Assembly (NCBI RefSeq): GCF_022376445.1
Contig: NW_025954982.1
Span: 1-64,000 of the forward strand
Reading direction: 5' to 3'
From: Fomitopsis serialis
Taxonomy: Eukaryota > Basidiomycota > Agaricomycetes > Polyporales > Fomitopsidaceae
Length of the DNA: 64,000 nucleotides
Positions within the stretch are counted from its first letter, which is position 1, and each line of letters begins with the position of its first letter. A program made the translations under genes and the position numbers. This document shows positions 1 through 9,659 of the stretch, piece after piece. The notes beneath the pieces are model-generated. The model worked only from the letters and a program-made list of their open reading frames with translations. It did not search any database and was not told where the DNA came from.

Positions 1-775
1 GCTACCTTCGAATTTCACGCGGAATGCTCTAACCGCCAATGGATTGCAACGTTTGGCCGCGCACGAGCTCACTCTGCGGCGCGGACAAGCAAATGATGCC
101 TTGCAGCAGCTTCGGATTCTCATCGGTAAGAAATCGTTTGAGTTCCAGACAACCATTCGGCACGGGAGGAAAGATGGCAACAAGAAGCGCACCCGATCCT
201 TCACCAAGTTGGGTAAACTCGACCGAGCTGTACAGCTTCAAGCCGCAATCTATCGCCGGGCCCGAGCGGCGATGCAAGTGCTCGGCCTGTCTGCAGAGGA
301 TCAAGCTAAATATCAGCAGCTCACCCCAGATGATCTAAAGACAGTAACTGCAATTGCCGAGCCCAACAAGGCCGGCCAACGGCACAAATCCCCCTCGTGG
401 ATATGGAATGTTAACGTCGGTGGCGACATACGGAGCAATGACGAGTTGGGAATCAGTACGTGAGATGGCAGTGGTACATTGAATAACTCGCTGACATCGC
501 GCATAGTTCACAGGGTACAGTGGTTCCATGCCCGTTCAAAGGTTGACAGATTGGAGGAAGAAGCCGCCATATTGCGCAGGGAGCTTGACTCCGTGTGCCG
601 ATACTTTGACCACGAAGCATGCCGGTGGCGAGAATTAGCGACCAATAACACCGATGCCGAGTACCCTGGATTTTCCCAGCACTGCCGAGCACAAGCGGCA
701 CTGTTCGATCGCCTGCGTGAAGATGCGAAAGTGGCATGGCGGGATCTGTACCTGGAGCCAAATCTCATGGCTTGA
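1..775 (+). CDS. KDZ-family transposase, C-terminal end (partial, runs off left edge)
   Basis: The reading frame is open to base 2, so the gene begins outside the window. The translated end has the signature of basidiomycete Kyakuja-Dileera-Zisupton transposases: ELTLRRGQANDALQQLR, then AIYRRARAAMQVLG, then QRHKSPSWIWN, and after a 51-nt intron (456-506, GTACGT..CAG/TAG type) a helical tail with VDRLEEEAAILRREL and HEACRWREL. The tail matches the family's usual C-terminus, which follows the RNase-H-like DDE core. The core itself lies to the left, so catalytic residues cannot be checked. The stop is at 775. No frameshift is visible in this part. Splicing joins the codon a|tt and keeps frame. 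The family assignment is from remembered motif patterns, not a search. Confidence 0.8.
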
Positions 776-904
776 TAGTATCAAGTGTAGTAGGATACTC
801 AGTCAGTAGCTCGTCGATTGTATTCCCATTGTGTTTACAAAGGCGATATGCCCCGAGTAATCTACCGAGATTTGAGATGTCATGGTGCCAGCCCCGAGCC
901 CGAC

Positions 905-1800
905 AACCTTTGTTAACTCCCGGCCCGAGCACTTCACCAGCCACTCGGCCCTCACGATCTCACAAACCTCGGACCGAGCCAGCTGCCATACGATCGGGCC
1001 GAGCGGTTGTACCCACACTCGGCCCCAGCAGTACACCAAACACTCGGTCCGAGCAGTGTTCCAAACTCTCGGCCCGAGAAATGTCGCCAACTCTCGGCCC
1101 GAGCACTTTCCCGAACTCTCGGCCCGAGCAGCTTTCCGAACTCTCGGCCCGAGCATTTTCAAAACTCTCGGCCCGAGCAGTTTTCCAAAGTCTCGGGCCG
1201 AGCACTGCACCGAAATCTCGCCCCGGGCAAGTTTGCGAACTCTCGGCCCGAGCAGTTTTCCGAAGTCTCGGGCCGGGCTCGGTCAACCTGATTTCGGCTT
1301 GCAATCTCCATGCTCCATCTTAGAGGGACTGTCAGTGCCATTCAGATGTTCGCATGCATGATGCAATCTACCTCCAATACTCTCGGCCCGAGGAGTTTTC
1401 CAAATCCTCGGGCCGCGCACTTTACCGATATCTCGGCCCGGGCAAGTTTGCGAACTCTCGGCCCGAGCAACTTTCCGAAGTCTCGGGCCGGGCTCGGTCA
1501 ACCTAATTTCGGGCTGCCATCTGAATGCTTCATCTTAGAGGGACTGTCAGTGCCATTCAAATGTTCGCATGCACGATGCAATTGACCTCCAAGACTCTCG
1601 GCCCGAGCGGTTTTCCAAATTCTTGGGCCGAGCACTTTCCCGATATCTCGGCCCGGGCAAGTTTGCGAACTCTCGGCCCGAGCAACTTTTCGAAGTCTCG
1701 GGCCGGGCTCGGTCAACCTGATTTCGGGTTGGAATCTGCATGCTTCATCTTAGAGGGACTGTCAGTGCCATTCACATGTTCGCATGCATGATGCAATTGA
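905..1800. repeat. 25-bp minisatellite nested in a 215-bp higher-order tandem repeat
   Basis: The core CTCGGCCCGAG (5-bp inverted arms around one central base) recurs every 25 bp: starts at 1043, 1068, 1093, 1118, 1143, 1167 and 1192 are readable. From about 1278 a larger unit appears. The segment starting CTCGGTCAACCT lies at 1278, 1493 and 1708, exactly 215 bp apart, and each unit carries both unique spacer (TTAGAGGGACTGTCAGTGCC) and several 25-bp cores. The array is open in most frames on both strands only because of the repeats, so I annotate no protein here. Confidence 0.9.
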
Positions 1801-1914
1801 CCGGGAATGCATGCTGCAATGTCTCATGCCCAGTGGAGGGGATTGAGTCGGGTAAGAACAGCAATTAAAAGCATGACAGCAGGAACCAATACGACTACGT
1901 TTGTGACGGAAGGC

Positions 1915-2193
1915 TCAGCACACTAACATCCCATCCCGTGCCTCCACCATATCAAACAGCAACATAATACTCTCCAGCCTGGCATCGGTCCTGGGCATCT
2001 CAGCGGACCATTCGCTGCTCTCGTAGGTGACCGATAGGATGATTTGCCCAAATAGATACCGGTTGATTGAATACGTGTGTGGCCGGTCGGGCACGACTTC
2101 GGCATGGCTGAAGAATGATGTTACAATGCTGAGGTTCATCGAACCGTGGGAACCACTCACGGGGTAGACAACGCAAATGCAAGTAATTCCCAC
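1915..2193 (-). CDS. Short hypothetical exon or remnant
   Basis: A 92-codon open frame on the minus strand. The part DRPHTYSINRYLFGQ looks more protein-like than its surroundings, but I recognise no family and see no clear splice partner. It lies between the minisatellite and the 2.6-kb gene and could be a decayed exon. Confidence 0.2.
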   Translation of the reverse strand: MGITCICVVYPVSGSHGSMNLSIVTSFFSHAEVVPDRPHTYSINRYLFGQIILSVTYESSEWSAEMPRTDARLESIMLLFDMVEARDGMLVC

Positions 2194-2579
2194 CTGACGA
2201 CTGGAAATGCTTCACGCCGGAGTGACTGCCCGTGTCAGTTAATCATGGCGCTGGAGATAGGTGCGGAGCAATTGGAACTTACCATAACGAACTCCCAAGG
2301 AACCGACAGTATGAGCTCAATGCGGAAGTGGAGGATGATGGCGGTGAATTATCCCAGCTACTGCCACAGCAGGTGACCTGCAAGAAGGCTGCTCTCGGCA
2401 ATGTGCGACACGTGCCGAGCAGACCATACTCAAGAAGGCAAGTGTCCCAAAGTCCTATCACGTGGGCAGGATCCGAGATCAGTTGATGATAAGGCTTCCA
2501 TTGCCACTCGCATCTTTTCAACATCAACTGTTGTCCAGTACACTGTACACGTCGTCTTCACCGAACAGCTCAACTACCA

Positions 2580-3357
2580 ATGAACACCATGCTCGCCGAA
2601 CTCCTCGAGGACAGCAAAACAAACCTCATGATTCCAAAGGCCCTCGAAACTCTGGCCGAGGCGAAGCTCAATCCTGCGACACCCGGCGCGTTCAACAATT
2701 TCCTCGTCGGCCTGGTAAGCTAACCCGGTATCACTTGGGAGTTGTGCCTCTAACATAATAATGCAGTCGGTCTCTGCGCTCATGATTGGCCTGCAGGAGT
2801 TATTGAAGCCGGAGGTTGCCGCAGCGTATGGTCTCACCGAGGCAATGTCCACTTACTGTGAGATCGTCGCACCCCGGGGAACGGAAGACATGGAAGTTGT
2901 CACGAATGTGATCGAGGCTGCATCCGGCGTCGCAAAGGGACAAAGTCCGGTGCCCGGTCCTCTGCCATCCAACGACACGTCTGTGGGAGAGCACGACAGT
3001 AAGGAGTTTCAGCCAGAGTACAACTTTCCTTCACGGCTAATTGTGGCCAGTCGAAAGTTCTGTACATAACACCTTCCCCGTGGCCCAGGAGAACAATACT
3101 CCGGAAGCCGTGTTGGAGGAGCTCAGGGCCAGCCAGACCAACATGGACCACATCATTGCCGAGCAGCTGAAGGCATCACGAGAACAGTTTCGTCGCCTGG
3201 AGCAGCAACTGGACTTGGAAAGGTTGCGGGTAAGATGAATGGATCGCCTTGTTCTTTGACTCACTTACCCACATTTATGTTTCAGGATGGAGTGACCGTT
3301 TCCGCCGAGCAAATTAATCGGGCATATCTGCCCTCCTTCCCCATCCCCCCTCCCTGA
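2580..3357 (+). CDS. Small hypothetical helical protein, four exons
   Basis: Four exons join cleanly: 2580-2714, 2767-2998, 3051-3229 and 3286-3357. The introns are 52, 52 and 56 nt, with GTAAG-type donors and AG acceptors, and the second has a CTAAT branch site. The predicted protein is about 205 residues. It begins MNTMLAELLEDSKTNL, has a long helical segment (LEELRASQTNMDHIIAEQL, then QFRRLEQQLDLERL) likely to be a coiled coil, and ends in a proline run. No known family is recognised. It sits between a KDZ transposase fragment and a TET/JBP-type gene, so it may be a passenger gene of the element. The next open frame (3369-3584) could be an alternative last exon. Confidence 0.55.
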
Positions 3358-5208
3358 GCCCGGATCGGATGCCGAAGGGGATGCCGAGCGATGTATTGCA
3401 GTGGTTCAAGCAACTCGGGATGGCCATGAAGACCATGGACATTTACATCCAGGCGGAGCTGAACTTTTGGTACGCTGCCGCCCGAGCGAATGCCGCCGAG
3501 CGGGAGGCCTGGCAGCGCGGGATGACTCCCAGAGCCCCGGCTGTAGCGTCTCATTTTCGGGTCAGTGAGGCCGGTCACCAGTAGTAAACATTGTGTAGTC
3601 CACGGTGTCCCCGTCCATGTACCTCCCCACACGGATTGCTTGTAACGAAGACGAGTGCATTTCGCCGAGACGATTCTCGTAATTCCCGGCCCCGGGATGA
3701 TTAGTGTTGGCCGGTTAATTAGGGGCATTCGGTCGCTGATGCGGTGCTCGGCCAGCTGAGAAGTGAGAAGTTGACCATATTGGTTTAAAACGGAATACGT
3801 AATTCTACGGACCCCAAGTACCCAATCTACAAAGCCCATTTTCGCGACGCCGACCACAAATCCCAATTCCGAAGCACCTTCACTCCCAAGTGTTCCGCCA
3901 ACTGACGTCTGCCACCCGGCCCAACGATGTACATTCCGACGCATAAAGTATGCCACACACAGCCGCTCATCGACAGACTGTGGGACATCATGCGGGAGTC
4001 GAGTGCCGGAGAATGCGGTAACCGTGCCACTGTAGTAAGGGAGCCGGAGACCTAGCGTCGGGAACTGGATGATCTGCCCATGATCGCCACCGATCGTCAC
4101 CAGCATATCATACAGATGCTTCGGGGTCAACTTGTCCCGATGAACTGGGCTTGCTCGGTTCGTAATCACGGAAAGGGCATTGAACGGGTTGTGCCACGAA
4201 TCCACAATGGTGGCCCGGTCGGGATCACTCCGCAAAGCCTCAATGGAGGCCCTTCCAGCGTCATACAAATCCGGGTGCATGATCGCAGCATACCGGATAC
4301 GATGATATGCGGATAAGCCATCTCGTCCAACCACGCGCGACCGGCGGGGGCGGACTTTGGATCTGAGAGCAATCGAGAGACTGCGGGAACATTGTCGGCG
4401 CCCTACTGATTTTGAGAACACAAATGGAAAGGTGAATCCGGAGACGTACGTCGTGCCCGAGCTGGAACCACCCCGGCGAGAACGAGACACACGCCGGGTT
4501 AAGGTCGTCCCCCTCCTGCGGCTGCCGAAAGTTCTCAATATTTTCCCTCCAGTTCGCACTCAATTTGGGAGGGTTGCGAGCCAGGAGGGGATTGAGACCC
4601 ATTGTGGCATCCCATATGACTCCCTTGCACAAAGTTAGAGACAGTTCGTGATGACGTATGTATTCCGGCGTACCCCGAAGACCTCCGTGATCACGCCGGG
4701 AAGGTGCCACATCAGCACCCGGCCCTGGCTGTCGGCGATGGTAAGCGGATCGTCGCAATCTTCGTATTGCACTGAGGCCATTTCATCGTCGTTCGGTACG
4801 GTGCATGGATGAGTTGATGCATCCCACGGTAAAGTCTCTGTTTGTGAATGAGGGGATGATCGTGGAGACTGACAACTCATCAGTACGTACTGCGATTCCC
4901 ATATGCCTTGGCTAGCATCTCAGCAGCACGCCTGGCCTGGCGAACTAGATACACGTCGAGGAATAGTCCAGGAAGCGGCGCACACCCGGGGCGCGATGCC
5001 GGCGCCGAGAGGAAGTAAAGGTACATCGCCTCCAAATACGAGCAGTACTGGTGGTGGACTTGCGCAACGGTGATCATGCTGGAGAATGAAGCAGAGGAAG
5101 AAGGAGCGACAACGCAACACTCCTGGCAATGCCTGAGGTTTATCAGGATGGCATCACCGCGGAAAACCAGTGTCATGCTTACCTTCGGCTAGCATGTGGC
5201 AGCCTCAT
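3282..5208 (-). pseudogene. TET/JBP-type 2OG-Fe(II) DNA dioxygenase, frameshifted
   Basis: The family oxidises methylated pyrimidines in DNA. The minus-strand exons are 5208-5183, 5078-4891, 4837-4674, 4623-4450 and 4402 onward, with introns of 104, 53, 50 and 47 nt, and all phases agree up to exon 5. Family landmarks in order are DDPLTIADSQGRVLMWHLPG, GVIWDATMGLNPLL, FSPGWFQLGHD, AAIMHPDLYDAG, the iron-binding HxD in SPVHRDKLTP (bases 4134-4142), GLRLPYYSGTVTAFSGTRLP followed by the distal His (PHDV), and DERLCVAYFMRRNVH with the 2OG-binding Arg. Between LDEMAYPHI and RYAAIMHP (bases about 4298-4312) the frame shifts by +2/-1 with no room for an intron, so I call it a pseudogene. The residues around the active site are intact. 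The 3' end is uncertain: the frame stays open to 3282, and the conserved part ends near 3920. Confidence 0.72.
3369..3584 (+). CDS. Possible extra exon or small ORF
   Basis: A 71-codon frame rich in helix formers (WFKQLGMAMKTMDIYIQAEL). It starts 11 bases after the stop of the preceding hypothetical gene, in another frame. It could be an alternatively spliced last exon of that gene. I see no acceptor that forces this, and it overlaps the uncertain 3' end of the minus-strand dioxygenase frame. Confidence 0.25.
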   Translation: MPKGMPSDVLQWFKQLGMAMKTMDIYIQAELNFWYAAARANAAEREAWQRGMTPRAPAVASHFRVSEAGHQ

Positions 5209-5510
5209 GCCCCGGATAAGGTCACGAGGCAATCGCCCGCCCGTAGCATAGATCAATACATCAAAAAATTGATGGGAGATGATAACTCTGTCTGCCCATA
5301 ACCCAAAATAGAATACACGCGGAAAGCGACATCATTGCAGTTCATGGGCAACACATCTTCGGTCGTCATCAGGAAAAAGTGGGTCTCGGTGGCGGTGGGG
5401 CTGAGTCCCGACGCGCGGGTCGATTGGAACCGTCAATTGCCATTACACACGCGAACAAGGGGTGCCTGGCCATGAGGGATTGCGAGTGTGGGCAAGCCCT
5501 CTGGCCGACC

Positions 5511-6065
5511 GGGGCTGGAGAGCGGCCGGAGCGTTGGAGACAAGCAGTGCCCGGCCGGCGAGCCCTCCGGCCGGAGCGTTGGAGACGAGCAGTACCCGGC
5601 CGGCGGGGCTCCGGCCGGAACGTTGCAGCGTCGGTGGGGCACCGGGGCTGGAGAGCGGCCGGAGCGTTGGAGACGAGCAGTACCCGGCCGGCGGGGCTCC
5701 GGCCGGAACGTTGCAGCGTCGGTGGGGCACCGGGGCTGGAGAGCGGCCGGAACGTTGGAGACGAGCAGTACCCGGCCGCGGGGCTCCGGCCGGAACGTTG
5801 CAGCGTCGTGGGCACCGGGGCTGGAGAGCGGCCGGAGCGTTGGAGACGAGCAGTACCCGGCCGGCGGGGCTCCGGCCGGAACGTTGCAGCGTCGGTGGGG
5901 CACCGGGGCTGGAGAGCGGCCGGAGCGTTGGAGACGAGCAGTACCCGGCCGGCGGGGCTCCGGCCGGAACGTTGCAGCGTCGGTGGGGCACCGGGGCTGG
6001 AGAGCGGCCGGAGCGTTGGAGACGAGCAGTGCCCGGCCGGCGGGGGCTCCGGCCGCGACGTCTCA
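5511..6065. repeat. 88-bp GC-rich tandem array
   Basis: The segment GGGGCTGGAGAGCGGCCGGA starts at 5511, 5644, 5732, 5817, 5905 and 5993. Spacing is 88, 85, 88 and 88 bp after an irregular first interval of 133. Each unit also carries GTTGGAGACGAGCAGTACCC and the CCGGCCGG palindrome. Because 88 is not a multiple of 3, each unit is read in all three frames, which produces several overlapping long frames on both strands. These are not genes. Confidence 0.9.
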
Positions 6066-6289
6066 ATCGGCCGCTAGAAAGTGTTTGGGCGGGGGCCATG
6101 GCCGGCCGCACCTTTGCGAACGTACGTCCCGGCGAAACCGTCTACAACGTTGACCCGGACCCCTCCGGCCGGCGCCGGCCGCACCGTTCCAGACGGCCAG
6201 ATCTCACTCCGGGTTTACCGTTCGGAACGTCAAATCTTACTCAGTAGGCTCAAATTAGCACGGCGAAAGGACGACCAGCTATAACACGC

Positions 6290-6599
6290 ACCGAGCCGGC
6301 CAACCTGGTCTTCGCTCGTTTTCGGGCATGCCCAGGAAGTAGGTGCGCGTTTGCAGGGTCCCCAAAGTCGAAGTTCGGAATGTCGTCGACTGCTGGTTCC
6401 GATGGAAGTGGCTGCGAGGACAGACCGGTCGTGGACGGCCCAGAGGCAGATGGCCCGGCGATGGGTGCATCGATTTGCGTTCCGCCTGTAAACCTTGCGG
6501 GCACCAGTGAATATCGTTTCCTCGTCGACGTTTCGGTAACGCGCGTGCGCATCACCTTTGCCCGCGGCTTCACTCCGGCCTGTATGATACGTCGCGACA
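6290..6599 (-). CDS. Possible N-terminal exon of a KDZ-type protein
   Basis: Starting at the ATG at 6599 on the minus strand, the frame reads MSRRIIQAGVKPRAK, then TRVTETSTRKRYSLVP, a Pro/Ser-rich stretch, then VDDIPNFDFGDP and ARKRAKTR. Basic start, low-complexity middle, acidic DDxPxFDFGD and a second basic patch are what I remember of the N-terminal tails of CxC2-type KDZ transposases. A GTGCGT donor follows near 6293. No downstream CxC2 or DDE core is visible in the window, so it would be a truncated remnant. The assignment is weak. Confidence 0.35.
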
Positions 6600-6873
6600 T
6601 CGTGGGATGAGCAGAGCAGCGATGGCAAAGCCAACCGTGTGATTCAAACAAAATTGTGACGTGGCAGCTGCTCCCTCGCCGAACCCAGTGAGGCGAGACC
6701 ATTGGACGGCCGACCGTCGGGTGAAGGACGCAAGGGCACGACGGGTCGTTATGAATACGGCCTTATGCGCTTTCAGTTAGACCGTACAAAGACCGCAATC
6801 GATTTCCAGACGGACTCCCAAGCGCAAAAGTTCAAATACATTAATGCCCGCGCGCTGAAACACTACACTACGT

Positions 6874-7782
6874 CTACGCCGCGGCAACCTGGTAGCGATG
6901 CCTGTGCTGCTCACAAAGGTCCGTCACGTACCTTCGGACGACCTCTGCCTGCGCAGGCGTCGCGGACACGACCTGCATGAGCCAGGAGAATACCTGGCCC
7001 GTCGATCGCGACCACAGGAGCTTCGTCACCGTCAAAACCACTCCATCCGACCTGATAAGCGTCTCCGGGCTCGCCCTTCCACAAGTGAGTAGAAGAACAG
7101 GCCGCAAAAGTACAAACTCACCATTCGCTCGCGGGCAGCTCCCTGCGCTGGGCGTGTCCGGGGAACCACGGCTGCATGTCCTCAATGATCCAGTCAATCC
7201 GCTCAAACAGACCCTCCAGCCCGATGGAGCGCGACGGCGTTGCGATGGCGCCACTTGGTCTATTGTAGACGGGCTGCGGCAGGTCGACAACGGGGATGGA
7301 GGCGGCGGAGTACGGCGGTGGTGGAGGGTCGTCAACGCAGGCGTCATCCACGCCGGTCTGCGTCACCTCGGCACCAGACGGAGGGGTGGTGGAGGGAGGG
7401 CGCGGGCGACGGCCGGAGGTGCGAGAGAGGCCGGACTGACCGTGAAGGCCGGACAGAAGACCGTGCTGGCCGCGGAGGCCTCGGCCGGAGGGGTCGTCGC
7501 GCCGCTGGACTGCCAGGGCTTGGGGCGAGGGCCACGCACACCCGCCCCCGCCGGGTTTGAGTCGACCGTGCACGCAGCTGCGGGAGGGACGGGCGCGGGG
7601 GGTGTCGCATGGAAGGCCGTGGCGCGTGGGCCAGGACGGATTGCGCGGGGCGCGTCAGAGGGCGAGGGCGTCGCGGAGGTGGCGGGAACGGCCGAGGCGG
7701 ACGGCCTGAAGGAGGCGGGGGCGCGAGGGCCGACAGGAACGGCGGGAAGACGGCGAGGGGATGGGCGCGACGAAGCGGGCAT
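6874..7782 (-). CDS. Hypothetical protein, paralog A of a tandem pair
   Basis: Family not recognised. The protein starts at the ATG at 7782 (an in-frame ATG at 7878 is an alternative) with a long Pro/Ala/Ser/Arg-rich, probably disordered N-terminus. A frame change near 7370-7450 implies an intron (candidate GTCAGT donor, GACGCAG acceptor). The conserved part reads PVYNRPSGA, then IGLEGLFERIDWIIEDMQPW. A phase-2 intron with a GTGAGT donor follows after ASEW, then TVTKLLWSRSTGQVFSW and a helical tail ending QVAAA at 6874. The last two exons align with those of the next gene (8329-9191) with the same splice phase. GC content is high, and the gene lies in the transposon-rich arm. Confidence 0.5.
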
Positions 7783-8328
7783 GAGTGCGGGGTGGGGGAG
7801 AGACGTTGAAGTCCGGTTGATGGACTGGAGGCTTAAGTGATGGGCAAACCGCGCAGCCACAGGCCGCGCAGCCACCATCAGAACCAGTCACATGCCGTTC
7901 AGACGGCCTGTGATCTGATCATCTCGGCGAGCGCTCGAGGATCACGGTCTTCGATTGCTAGCGCCCGCGGCCTCCCGGCGCCTGCACGGCCTTCCGCGCT
8001 GATTTTCGAAGACCGGGCTGGCGCGGAAGCCGCACGAGGCCTCTGCCTGCACCTCGGCGGAGACTGCATTCGGCACGCCGCCGAGATAGAACGGCATAAG
8101 GCGGAATCTTATGCCTTTTAGTTGACAGCCGGTAAGTTGGGCAGCATTTCGTTTGCGCGCATTTCCAACGTCGTACGCACTATGCCGGCCTCTGAGTCGG
8201 TGGCCTTGGAGTCCGGAACAGGCGCGTTTTTGACGCATTTGCCACACTATGTACATTCGATATTGAATACAATACGTACAGAATGTCGCATATTCACGCT
8301 GGTGGCGCGTACGCTCCCGGTGCGTGCG

Positions 8329-9191
8329 TCATGCCGCTTGTTGACCATAGGTGGTGCACGATTCGATAAAGCACCACCTCCTGCTCGGGTGCGCCGCCAC
8401 GACGACCATCGACCACACGAGCGGAGGGCCCCTCTCCCGCCAGAGAATTTTGTACACGTGGACCATGGGGCCCACGCGGATTGCATCTGTTGCATGCCTT
8501 CGTCTGCGCAAAATGAGTACGCGGGTGTAGCCATGAGACCGGGCACTCACATTGAGTTCGTCGGGTCGGGCACCCCGCGCGAGTCGCCGTGGTAGTGCGG
8601 CTGCATGTCGCGGACCAGCTCTATCATGGTGCGGAGGAGGTCACGTAACGACACCGTGGCACGGGTCCAGGGTCGGTTGTAGTCCGGACGCAGGTATGCC
8701 GGCCAGGTCCACTGCTGGTGGAAGTCTTGTGCCCCGTACAGGGGCGGGGGAACCGGAGGAGGCGACGCATCCCAGATCTCGCGAGGAGCGCCGCCTGCGA
8801 GGCCCATCGGGCTCGCTGCAACAGGCCCAGTCGCAGGACCTTGGACATGGGTGAGATGGGAGTTGGGAAGCAGGGCCCGGACGCTCACCTTGCTCAGGCG
8901 CGTCGCGCGCCGGCAAACCAGGCTCCGCAGCAATTGCTGAACCAGCGTTGCCGCCTGATACGCGTCACGCAAGGTAGGTCAGTAGTTAGTGGCAGGGCGT
9001 GGAACGGAAGGGCGCACCAAAGGCGGTGGCCGCAAAACCATCCCCCGCGACGGGATCTGAAGGCGGGGGAAGCGCAGCAAAGGCCGTCGGGGCCGCAGGA
9101 AAGCCGCTGGACCGCGCGCAGTGCCGCGACCGGGGTCACTCAAGCCAGCTGGGGAGTCGGAGCGATTGAAACGTGAGGGCGGGGAAGACAT
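8329..9191 (-). CDS. Hypothetical protein, paralog B of a tandem pair
   Basis: Family not recognised. The minus-strand model starts at the ATG at 9191 (MSSPPSRFNRSDSPAGL). It has one or two introns near 8990-8965 and 8888-8840, a Pro-rich stretch, then DYNRPWTRATVSLRDLLRTM and ELVRDMQPHYHG. A phase-2 intron (GTGAGTGCCC..TTGCGCAG) leads to the last exon with MVHVYKILWRERG and LVWSMVVVAAHP, ending at 8329. The shared elements YNRP, DMQPxxxG, K(L/I)LWxR and the W(L/S)M-VVxAxP segment match paralog A in order and in splice phase, so this is a tandem duplication. The function is unknown, and no membrane segment or signal peptide is convincing. Confidence 0.5.
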
Positions 9192-9659
9192 GATGGCTTC
9201 AAGGTGGGGGAAGAGATGGAGGTGCGGAGGACGGGCGAGTATATGTAAGGCGCGTTAAGCGACCACTCTGCCGGTGCGGCAATCTAATCTGATGGGAAGT
9301 GACTCACCAACGACTAACGGACGGCGTGTTGCGCAAGGAGCTGGCCAATGAGAACGCTAAATCGAAAGGCAGACGGGAGGGAGTACGCGTCGGGCGGGCG
9401 CTTCGGAGTCAGCAGGTACGGACGGAGGCTCGCGGGAGCAGCGGAGCGCCCCTGCGTGAGCCCAGGGCTGTTATCAATGACATATTCGTTCGTTTTATGC
9501 CTCACTCATCGCAGTCTCCGCGAGCTTCGGAGGCGGTTGCGATTTCTCCAGGCAAATCCGGATCCGCGCGGCCATTTCCGAAAAGGCCGATCAGATCGCG
9601 CGTCCTCAATGGGAGGCCGCACCGTGCCCAGCAGCCAGGCCGCAGGCTTACGCCTGCGG
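9192..9659. other. Intergenic, upstream of paralog B
   Basis: The first 100 bases are the likely promoter of the minus-strand gene. Frames here are long but overlap each other on both strands and look like shadows of GC-rich DNA. I see no convincing gene. Confidence 0.4.

Noticed and set aside
736..1361. Overlapping frames of 95-195 codons rich in RTLGPSS-type repeats
   Set aside because: They come from the 25-bp minisatellite, and none has a start context, splice sites or non-repeat sequence typical of a gene.
905..1800. Regularly spaced repeats resembling a CRISPR array
   Set aside because: The genome is eukaryotic, spacers are not unique (they repeat with the 215-bp unit), and there are no cas genes.
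5379..6247. Several overlapping frames of 150-260 codons on both strands
   Set aside because: They are products of the 88-bp tandem array; the same unit is read in three frames and the proteins are low-complexity.
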